Origin: an uncultured Alphaproteobacteria bacterium
Lineage (GTDB): Bacteria > Pseudomonadota > Alphaproteobacteria > Puniceispirillales > Puniceispirillaceae
NCBI GenBank assembly: GCA_913031555.1
Contig: CAJWDO010000004.1
Span: 1 to 23,884, forward strand
Direction: 5' to 3'
DNA length: 23,884 nt
Positions 7,044-14,024 of this stretch are shown here, piece by piece. The stretch's first letter is position 1; every line of letters starts with the position of its first letter. The notes below the pieces were generated by a model. That model was not told where the DNA came from, made no database searches, and worked only from the letters and a program-made list of their open reading frames with translations. Both the position numbers and the translations under genes were made by a program.

Positions 7044-7753
7044 GCCGCGTCTCCGCCAACCGGATTGTTATCGGTCATTCGCAGACCATGTTCTCGAAGA
7101 AATCCAGTGATCTCGAGAAGCGGCAAACCAAGAATGGTATAGTGACAACCACCGATGTGGGTGAAGAGGTGCATACCGATTGATTCAATCTGGTAACTTC
7201 CGGGGCTCCACAACGCCGCCTCACCCAGAAGCGCGAGATAGCTGTCGATCTCAGCCGTGGAAAGCTGGCGCATCGTCATTTCATTGATACCGAGATGATG
7301 CCAGATCCGTATCCCGTCACGCATGATAATGGCGGCGGTGTGAAGACGATGTGTCTGCCCCTGAAGACGTATCAGCTGGCGCACCGCGTCGGCAAGGTCA
7401 ACCGGCTTGCCAAGCATCTCATCATCAATCTCCAGAATCTGGTCGGCGGCGAGAAGACACTGTCCCGGCGCGGTGTTATTTCGCGACAGCGCGGCCTGTC
7501 CCTTCATTTCGGCAAGGATCACCGCCACATCACCGGCTGCGATGCCCTCTTCAGCACAACTGCCACGGATAGCCTGTTCATCGACCACGGCAGCGCAGGT
7601 GGCAATCTCAAAACCGGCACTCTCAAGAAGGCGGCGGCGCGTTATGCTGGCCGATGCCAGCAGCAGCGGCCCGGCAGGCAATCTCACGGCAGGCAATCTC
7701 ACGGCGGGACCGGTCACATCTGGGCCGGTCACATCTGGAGCGGTCCCGGTCAC
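7040..7753 (-). CDS. maf: Maf/YhdE-family nucleotide pyrophosphatase
   Basis: The core begins PLLLASASITRRRLLESAGF, the Maf nucleotide-binding start, and continues with VDEQAIRGS, LLAADQILEIDDEMLGKP and a SPGSYQIES motif. Maf enzymes hydrolyse canonical or modified nucleoside triphosphates to monophosphates and are linked to septum inhibition. The exact substrate cannot be read from the sequence. The start is unclear because the first 27 codons are a 15-base tandem repeat in which five GTG codons fall in frame (7753, 7732, 7717, 7702, 7687). I use the GTG at 7753 because it overlaps the ppsR stop by 4 bases, as at the other junctions of this operon. The family N-terminus suggests functional sequence begins only after 7673. 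Confidence 0.88.
   Translation of the reverse strand: MTGTAPDVTGPDVTGPAVRLPAVRLPAGPLLLASASITRRRLLESAGFEIATCAAVVDEQAIRGSCAEEGIAAGDVAVILAEMKGQAALSRNNTAPGQCLLAADQILEIDDEMLGKPVDLADAVRQLIRLQGQTHRLHTAAIIMRDGIRIWHHLGINEMTMRQLSTAEIDSYLALLGEAALWSPGSYQIESIGMHLFTHIGGCHYTILGLPLLEITGFLREHGLRMTDNNPVGGDAA
7673..7753 (-). repeat. 15-bp in-frame tandem repeat at the start of maf
   Basis: Read on the minus strand, the array starts with a 21-base unit at 7753-7733 and continues with four 15-base units. The last two (7702-7688 and 7687-7673) are identical, GTGAGATTGCCTGCC. The two before them are GTGACCGGCCCAGAT and GTGACCGGTCCCGCC. Every unit begins with GTG in the maf frame. The array starts at the ppsR stop codon. 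Confidence 0.95.
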
Positions 7754-8574
7754 GAATTCTGTTCCTGCCAGCCTGTGTGAAGCTGGATCACAGCTGCTGC
7801 GGTTTCCTCGACAGACCGTCTGGTGACGTCGATCACCGGCCATTGATTCTTGGCGAACAGCCGCCGCGCATCGCGCACCTCCGCGGTAATTCTTTCAAGA
7901 TCGGTATAGGTGACGTTGCTTTCATCCGATTGAACAATCTGCCGGGTCTTACGAACAACACTCAGGCGTTTTGGATCATTTGTGAGACCAACGACAAACA
8001 ACTTCAGCCCATCGATATAATGGGCCGGAAAGGGAACATTCGGCACCAGCGCATAGTTGGCAACCTTGTATCCACGATGGGCAAGATACATGGATGTCGG
8101 CGTTTTGGACGTTCGCGATACGCCAACAAGCAGAATGTCAGCATCGTGAAGCTCGCCCATATTCAGCCCGTCATCATGGCGGACGGCGAAATCAACAGCC
8201 GCCATGCGGTCGAAATAGGCGGTGTCGAGCTGGCGTTGCCCACCGGGGCGGTTGCGCATCGGCTTGCCGAGGATCCGCCCAAGAAGATCGACAACAGGAT
8301 CAAGGACAGAGACGTGCGGGATACCACGCTCGGTACAGCGGCGCTCGAACTCGGTGCGAAGATCCTCATCCACCACACTCATCAGCAGGACTCCCGGATT
8401 CCGATCAACACCGGCAAAGACAGCGTCGACATGATTGTGGCTGCGCACAAGCGTCCACACATGTTCGGTGGTCCGCACATTGGAAAATTGGGCGACGCAG
8501 GCGCGGGTGATCTGGTGCACCGTCTCGCCGGTGGAATCAGACACAAGATGGATATGCAGGGTCGTGTCATTCAT
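7750..8574 (-). CDS. ppsR: PEP synthase / pyruvate phosphate dikinase regulatory protein (DUF299)
   Basis: The 274-residue protein begins with HIHLVSDSTGETVHQITRA and has the P-loop-like motif GVSRTSKTPTS from residue 151, both diagnostic for this family. These are bifunctional cytosolic enzymes. They inactivate PEP synthase or PPDK by ADP-dependent phosphorylation of a threonine and reactivate it by phosphate-dependent removal, switching carbon flow at the PEP-pyruvate step. The ATG at 8574 faces the large non-coding region and is the first gene of the ppsR-maf-coaE-dnaQ operon. In Caulobacter and Rickettsia the homologue (RP001/DUF299) flanks the replication origin opposite hemE, exactly as here. 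Which target enzyme it controls is not visible in this window. Confidence 0.94.
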   Translation of the reverse strand: MNDTTLHIHLVSDSTGETVHQITRACVAQFSNVRTTEHVWTLVRSHNHVDAVFAGVDRNPGVLLMSVVDEDLRTEFERRCTERGIPHVSVLDPVVDLLGRILGKPMRNRPGGQRQLDTAYFDRMAAVDFAVRHDDGLNMGELHDADILLVGVSRTSKTPTSMYLAHRGYKVANYALVPNVPFPAHYIDGLKLFVVGLTNDPKRLSVVRKTRQIVQSDESNVTYTDLERITAEVRDARRLFAKNQWPVIDVTRRSVEETAAAVIQLHTGWQEQNS

Positions 8575-8611
8575 CTGGTGAAATTAGGATGTAGGATCAG
8601 GACTGTCACGG

Positions 8612-8620
8612 GTTTTCACA
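8612..8620 (+). other. Possible weak DnaA box
   Basis: GTTTTCACA differs from the relaxed consensus TTWTNCACA only at the first base. On its own this match would be expected by chance; its location in the candidate origin is the only reason to list it. Confidence 0.3.
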
Positions 8621-8691
8621 ATATGTCGTGGCACAAGGCGTTAACGCACCAAATCACCTCGCGGTATAAACTGAAACTCTCCATGACAATC

Positions 8692-8967
8692 TCCCCATGA
8701 CAAATTTCGTAACAATCATAGTGAAAATGGTCTGGTTTTGTGAAAATGATCTGGGGATTTCATGTGCGCGAGTTCCAGCGTATTGGGGATGAAACTCACA
8801 GCCAACAGGGCGCATGTGAAGAAGTCGAGATAACACCAGACACAATCCCCATCCGGACAACATGGCTCTACTGACATGGAAATAGTGGGGAATATCCGAG
8901 CAGAGCCCGCGTGGCTTGCCATGGAAGCGGTGCCGTCTGTTGATCAATCCGGGGACAGACTGGGGAT
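8692..8967. repeat. Dispersed TGGGGA(T) motif array
   Basis: TGGGGAT occurs exactly at 8752-8758, 8784-8790 and 8961-8967 on the plus strand and 8845-8851 on the minus strand. TGGGGAA is at 8886-8892, and TGGGGA (minus) at 8692-8697. A further near match, CGGGGAC, is at 8950-8956. Six copies of a 6-mer in 276 bp, counting both strands, is far above the roughly 0.13 expected at even base composition. I do not recognise the binding protein. Confidence 0.7.
8721..8754. repeat. Direct repeat in the candidate origin
   Basis: GTGAAAATGGTCTGG at 8721-8735 and GTGAAAATGATCTGG at 8740-8754 match at 14 of 15 positions with a 19-base period, about two helical turns. The second copy, with the preceding T, forms TGTGAAAAT, a one-mismatch DnaA-box-like sequence on the minus strand (8739-8747). 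It runs straight into a TGGGGAT motif at 8752-8758. Confidence 0.8.
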
Positions 8968-8983
8968 CAAGCTGTAAACCGAA

Positions 8984-8992
8984 TTTTCCACA
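8984..8992 (+). other. Candidate DnaA box
   Basis: TTTTCCACA fits the relaxed consensus TTWTNCACA completely and differs from the E. coli consensus TTATCCACA at one base. It lies 24 bases from the TA-rich tract at 9016-9040, the spacing expected for a box next to an unwinding element. Confidence 0.6.
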
Positions 8993-9015
8993 GGACCTAC
9001 CTAATCATCAATCAC

Positions 9016-9040
9016 TTTATATATATCTATCTATTGTATA
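9016..9040. other. TA-rich tract, possible DNA unwinding element or hemE promoter
   Basis: These 25 bases contain only four C or G, in a G+C-rich window. The tract lies between the best DnaA box and the hemE start. It could be the unwinding element of an origin. It could equally supply the -10 region for hemE, which begins 12 bases later. Both roles are possible at once. Confidence 0.5.
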
Positions 9041-9052
9041 GAGAGTAATGCC

Positions 9053-10084
9053 ATGACCAATATCTTCCTCGACACATTATCCGGCACACGCAAACAGACA
9101 CCACCAGTCTGGCTCATGCGGCAGGCCGGGCGCTATCTTCCCGAATACAGACAGGTAAGGGCGTCAGAGCCCGATTTTATCTCTTTCTGTCTGAATCCCG
9201 AGAAAGCTGTCGAGGTTACACTGCAACCAATCGACAAGTTCAACTTCGACGCAGCCATCATTTTCTCTGATATTCTTCTTGTGCCATGGGCGATGAACAG
9301 GAATGTACGATTCATCCCGGGACAGGGGCCCGTTCTCAACCCACTGAATTCTGTCGATGATCTGAATGAAAATGATACTGATCAAATCAAGAACAGACTG
9401 GCACCTGTTGCCGAAGCGTTAACACTTTGTCGTTCACGATTGTCGAATGACAAGGCGCTGATTGGTTTTTCTGGCGCGCCCTGGACCATCATTACCTATA
9501 TGCTGGAAGGGCAATCGTCGCGTGATTTTCCCACTGCACGTAAGTGGATGTGGGACAATGACCGGCAGTTCGATATGCTTCTCGATATCGTGACAACAGC
9601 AACAATCGAATTCCTAATACTTCAGGCACAGGCCGGCGCAGATGTGCTGATGCTGTTCGACAGCTGGGCCAGTGCCGTGCCGGCACATTTTCGGCAGCGT
9701 GTCGTCTTCAAACCGGTACAGCGCATTATCGAGACCCTCAGGGGTCGGGGCATAGTCCAACCTGTCATCGGTTTCCCGAAAGGCATTGGCGAAGGTCTTC
9801 TTGCCTATTGTGACCAGACACCTGTTGATGGCGTTGGGCTTGACCATGGTGTTGATATTGCCTGGGCAGCGAAAAATCTGCCAGATCACATCACTTTGCA
9901 GGGTAATCTTGACCCGCTCAGCCTCATAGCCGGGGGGCCATTGATGCATCGCGCCATCGATCACATCCTCGAGGCTGTCGCCGACAGATCACATATTTTC
10001 AACCTTGGTCATGGCATAACGCCGGAGACACCCGAGCCACATGTTCATGATCTGATGGCACAGATACAGGGACGGGCATCATGA
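9053..10084 (+). CDS. hemE: Uroporphyrinogen decarboxylase
   Basis: The 343-residue protein contains both family signatures: PPVWLMRQAGRYLPEYR at residues 17-33 and GFSGAPWTIITYM at about 138-150. The substrate-binding aspartate is in FSDILLVPWAM, near residue 73. The C-terminus has the FNLGHGITPETPEPHV motif. The enzyme removes four carboxyl groups from uroporphyrinogen III to give coproporphyrinogen III in the cytosol, without a cofactor. The ATG at 9053 has a modest AGAGAG about 8 bases upstream. The stop overlaps the hemJ start by 4 bases. hemE next to ppsR marks the origin in Caulobacter. Confidence 0.98.
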   Translation: MTNIFLDTLSGTRKQTPPVWLMRQAGRYLPEYRQVRASEPDFISFCLNPEKAVEVTLQPIDKFNFDAAIIFSDILLVPWAMNRNVRFIPGQGPVLNPLNSVDDLNENDTDQIKNRLAPVAEALTLCRSRLSNDKALIGFSGAPWTIITYMLEGQSSRDFPTARKWMWDNDRQFDMLLDIVTTATIEFLILQAQAGADVLMLFDSWASAVPAHFRQRVVFKPVQRIIETLRGRGIVQPVIGFPKGIGEGLLAYCDQTPVDGVGLDHGVDIAWAAKNLPDHITLQGNLDPLSLIAGGPLMHRAIDHILEAVADRSHIFNLGHGITPETPEPHVHDLMAQIQGRAS

Positions 10085-10509
10085 GTTACGATATTATCAA
10101 GGCGCTTCATGTCATTTCGATCATCGCCTGGATGGCAGGACTGCTCTATCTACCTCGACTATATGTTTACCACGCTGAAACCACCATCGGGTCGGTTCGC
10201 GCCGAAACCTTCAAGGTCATGGAGCGTCGCTTGCTGAAGGCGATCATGAATCCTGCGATGATCGCGAGCTTCCTGTTTGGTATATGGATGCTTGTGCTGG
10301 CACCGGTATTGCTGCTGGAAACCTGGATGCAGGTGAAAGTGGCGTGTGTCCTCGGCATGGCAGGCTGTCATGGTGTATTCTCCAAAATGCGGCGACAACT
10401 GGAAAATGACGAGCAGCCACGGCCGGCGCGCGTCTACAGAATCTGGAACGAGGTGCCGACGGTGCTGATGATCATCATCATTGTCATGGCTGTGGTGAAG
10501 CCATTCTGA
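10081..10509 (+). CDS. hemJ: Protoporphyrinogen IX oxidase, HemJ type
   Basis: This 142-residue integral membrane protein has about four hydrophobic segments. It begins with the HemJ pattern ALHVISIIAWMAGLLYLPRLYVYH, which includes the conserved histidine near residue 10. A central VKVACVLGMAGCHG segment and a C-terminal NEVPTVLMIIIIVMAVVKPF helix follow. HemJ oxidises protoporphyrinogen IX to protoporphyrin IX at the inner membrane and is the usual form in alphaproteobacteria that lack HemG and HemY. The ATG overlaps the hemE stop by 4 bases, so two haem steps are made from one message. Confidence 0.93.
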   Translation: MSYDIIKALHVISIIAWMAGLLYLPRLYVYHAETTIGSVRAETFKVMERRLLKAIMNPAMIASFLFGIWMLVLAPVLLLETWMQVKVACVLGMAGCHGVFSKMRRQLENDEQPRPARVYRIWNEVPTVLMIIIIVMAVVKPF

Positions 10510-10534
10510 AAATTCTGGAACATTTACATTGCGA

Positions 10535-10563
10535 TTGACGGGCACCGGCAAAGTCTGTCATAA
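10535..10563 (+). promoter_or_regulatory. Candidate sigma-70 promoter for rho
   Basis: TTGACG at 10535-10540 is followed after 17 bases by TCATAA at 10558-10563. The -35 is a good match and the -10 is poor. This would give a rho leader of about 70 bases. The leader contains a short hairpin, ACGGG-ctaa-CCCGT, at 10598-10611. Confidence 0.4.
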
Positions 10564-10641
10564 GTCGAGGGCTGAACCTGGCTTCCTCCCATTATCTACG
10601 GGCTAACCCGTGTTCCCCGCCGTTACCAGCGTGTCGAGACC

Positions 10642-11901
<1,260 letters not shown>

Positions 11902-11913
11902 CCCGGATATCGG

Positions 11914-12432
11914 CTAGGCAAAAGCCTTCTCAAGATCAATCAATGCCTGCTTTCGGCCCAGATTGTCGGGATGCCGTGGCGACAGGTTGCTGCCACCCCC
12001 GTAATTTCCGAGATTGCCACCCTGCCGAACGACGCGGTGGCAGGGATAGATGATGGGTAGCGGGTTTGTCGAACAGGCGGTACCGGCAGCACGTGGCGCT
12101 TTAGGTTTGCCGGCGAGCGTGGCGAACGCACCATAACTCATCGTTGTGCCATAGGGTATTAAGGCCATCACCGCCAACCAGAGCCGTCCTGTTTCAGATT
12201 TCCCCGCCGCCAGCAATGGCAGATCAAATGCCTTTCGCTCCCCGGCAAGATAGGTGGCCAGCTGTTCGCATGTTTCACGTGAAACATCATCAGGGTTGTC
12301 GCGCTGGGCAAAGGTCTCCTGATTCCAGTCAAGTCGGATCAGATTTAGCTCGTCACTGACGGCGCGCATATATCCAAATTTGCTGTGAAGCGTTGAGTGG
12401 AACAGTCCCGCCACTGGGTCCTTCATTGTCAT
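11914..12432 (-). CDS. ogt: Methylated-DNA--protein-cysteine methyltransferase
   Basis: The 172-residue protein has the alkyl-acceptor motif PCHRV, with the nucleophile at C131, preceded by STNPLPIIYP. The helix-turn-helix region PYGTTMSYGAFATLAG lies upstream. It transfers the alkyl group of O6-methylguanine to its own cysteine in a single-use repair reaction. The spacing after the active site is slightly longer than usual, with GNYGGGSNLSPRHPDN instead of a short G-x-Y-x-G-G-L stretch. The ATG at 12432 has AAAGGA upstream. A perfect parS site lies inside the gene and encodes VSRET at residues 50-54. The gene converges on rho. Confidence 0.92.
   Translation of the reverse strand: MTMKDPVAGLFHSTLHSKFGYMRAVSDELNLIRLDWNQETFAQRDNPDDVSRETCEQLATYLAGERKAFDLPLLAAGKSETGRLWLAVMALIPYGTTMSYGAFATLAGKPKAPRAAGTACSTNPLPIIYPCHRVVRQGGNLGNYGGGSNLSPRHPDNLGRKQALIDLEKAFA
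12271..12286. other. parS centromere site 1 (inside ogt)
   Basis: TGTTTCACGTGAAACA is the exact 16-bp palindromic consensus for chromosomal ParB. It lies within the ogt coding sequence, about 3.2 kb from the candidate origin and 5.1 kb from parB. Confidence 0.97.
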
Positions 12433-12564
12433 ATCCTCTATCCTTTCTATGCTGGCATCTGTATTGACGCTCCTGTCGGCGTTATCAGGACATGGAATGA
12501 AACTTGATGAAGACGTTCACCGTCGATCAGGCTATATCAGCTCCCCAAGGAAGGCACTACTTTC

Positions 12565-13941
12565 ATGCGTGACGACAGCGACACCATTTTTGCGCAGGCG
12601 ACACCACCGGGACGCGCCGGCATCGCTGTGATCCGGATCAGCGGGCGTCGCGCCTTTGCGGCGCCAGGGCTCTTCGGGTGCAAGCTTCCTTTGCCGGGGC
12701 GGTTTTGCGTGACCAAGCTTATCGATGGCGATGGTGGCAAGCTTGATGAAGCGTTAATACTCGCCATGAAGGGCCCGAAATCTAGCACTGGTGAGGATAT
12801 CGTTGAAATCCACGCCCATGGGTCGTTAGCGGTGACGGCGGCCATCATGCGTAGGCTTGGCGAGGCTGAAGGGTTCCGGCCGGCGGGACCAGGCGAATTC
12901 ACGCACCGCATGTTTGCCAATGGCAAGATTGACCTTCTTGGTGCAGAGGCGCTTGCCGACCTGATTGACGCTGAGACCGATCGGCAGCGGCTTCAGGCAT
13001 GGCGCCAGCGTGACGGGGTGCTGCATCGTCCTGTCGATGACTGGCGTGAGGCGCTGGTGCGGCTGGCGGCGCAGCTTGAGGCGGCGATTGATTTTGCCGA
13101 TGAGGAGCTGCCTGCAGATATCACCACCCGAATTCATGCTGATACCAAGGCGCTAGCCGATGCCATGGCCATGGTGCTTGATGATGATCATGAGGGTGAG
13201 CGTGTTCGGGCCGGCGTGACAGTCAGTCTTGTCGGCCCGGTGAATGCCGGCAAATCGACCCTGCTTAACCGTCTTGCGGGCCGCAATGTGGCGATCGTGT
13301 CATCACAGGCTGGTACCACACGCGATATTGTCAGTGTGCGGATTGATCTTGATGGGGTTCCGGTAACGCTTCTCGATACGGCCGGGCTTCGTGATACGGA
13401 TGACATGATCGAGGCAGAAGGGGTGCGGCGCGCACGGAATGCCGCGCGTGAGGCCGATGCGGCGCTTCTTGTCATCGATTCATCCTCTCCAGGCTGGCGA
13501 GATGAGCTTGCGCAATTGCAGGATCTTGCAGGACCTAGTCAGGCGGTTCTGCTGACCAAGCGTGACCGCCTGAATGTCGACGCGATTCCCGGCGTGACAA
13601 GGGAGCTGACTGCGATCGCCGACACTGCGCGCCTCATATCACTGGAAAGCGATACCGATGGCGGTGGGCTTGAACAGGTTCTTGATTTACTTCGTGGGCT
13701 GGTGGTGCCGGTGAACCGGCCGGAAACGCAGACCATTATCACGCGTGCCCGACATCGTCACGCGCTGGCACGCGCCATGGAGGCGCTTCGCGCCGCGGAT
13801 GCCCTCGATCTTGGATCGGTGCCCGAGTTGGCTGCCGAGGAATACCGGCGGGCGGCCGACAGTCTTGGCAGATTGACTGGCCAGGTTGATGTCGAGGAGC
13901 TTCTGGACAGCATTTTTTCCAGCTTTTGCATTGGAAAATAG
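12565..13941 (+). CDS. mnmE: tRNA modification GTPase MnmE
   Basis: The 458-residue protein starts with DTIFAQATPPGRAGIAVIRISG, the tetrahydrofolate-binding domain. It has the GPGEFTHRMFANGKIDL helix motif. The GTPase domain shows G1 GPVNAGKS at residues 224-231, G3 DTAGLRDT, and the TKRD motif as G4. It ends with CIGK, the conserved C-terminal cysteine tetrapeptide. With MnmG it installs the 5-carboxymethylaminomethyl group on wobble U34 of certain tRNAs. AAGGAAGG lies about 10 bases before the ATG. mnmG follows after 83 bases of hairpin-rich sequence, so the two partners are encoded together. Confidence 0.98.
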   Translation: MRDDSDTIFAQATPPGRAGIAVIRISGRRAFAAPGLFGCKLPLPGRFCVTKLIDGDGGKLDEALILAMKGPKSSTGEDIVEIHAHGSLAVTAAIMRRLGEAEGFRPAGPGEFTHRMFANGKIDLLGAEALADLIDAETDRQRLQAWRQRDGVLHRPVDDWREALVRLAAQLEAAIDFADEELPADITTRIHADTKALADAMAMVLDDDHEGERVRAGVTVSLVGPVNAGKSTLLNRLAGRNVAIVSSQAGTTRDIVSVRIDLDGVPVTLLDTAGLRDTDDMIEAEGVRRARNAAREADAALLVIDSSSPGWRDELAQLQDLAGPSQAVLLTKRDRLNVDAIPGVTRELTAIADTARLISLESDTDGGGLEQVLDLLRGLVVPVNRPETQTIITRARHRHALARAMEALRAADALDLGSVPELAAEEYRRAADSLGRLTGQVDVEELLDSIFSSFCIGK

Positions 13942-13991
13942 CCCGAAAGGGCGCATAAAGCGCCCGGATGGGAAAAATAGTCCAAAAGGAC
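13941..13991 (+). other. Hairpin cluster in the mnmE-mnmG gap
   Basis: Three inverted repeats occur within 51 bases. H1 is GCCC-GAAA-GGGC at 13941-13952. H2 is GGGCGC-ATAAA-GCGCCC at 13949-13965. H3 is GTCC-AAAA-GGAC at 13980-13991. H1 and H2 share 13949-13952, so they cannot form together. No U-run follows H2, so it is not a classical terminator. It could stabilise or process the message, or tune mnmG translation. Confidence 0.6.
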
Positions 13992-14024
13992 CATAAAACC
14001 TCTGATGGAAGCACAGGAAGTTTG

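Larger units (their letters stand above)
8575..9052. other. Candidate chromosomal replication origin (oriC) between ppsR and hemE
   Basis: This 478-bp gap is the longest in the window and has no credible gene. Its flanks match the known Caulobacter origin. It holds a DnaA-box-like TTTTCCACA at 8984-8992 and three one-mismatch matches to TTWTNCACA at 8612-8620, 8739-8747 and 8815-8823. A TA-rich tract at 9016-9040 could be the unwinding element. A direct repeat occupies 8721-8754, and TGGGGA occurs six times between 8692 and 8967. The operons on each side read outward. The promoters for ppsR and hemE must also lie here. Function is inferred, not shown. Confidence 0.65.

Noticed and set aside
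8638..8652. GCGTTAACGC palindrome as a CtrA-binding half site in the candidate origin
   Set aside because: CtrA sites need TTAA-N7-TTAA. Only one TTAA is present here, so the palindrome alone is not sufficient.
7654..8700. 348-codon open frame on the plus strand across maf and ppsR
   Set aside because: It runs through two well-identified minus-strand genes and into the candidate origin, with no coherent protein features.
8654..8947. 97-codon open frame on the minus strand in the ppsR-hemE gap
   Set aside because: It has no family resemblance and no clear ribosome binding site, and it overlaps the repeat motifs. Non-coding function is more likely.
11911..11930. AGGC-AAAA-GCCT hairpin as a terminator between rho and ogt
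   Set aside because: The stem is only four pairs, is followed by TCTC rather than a T-run, and lies within the ogt coding end.
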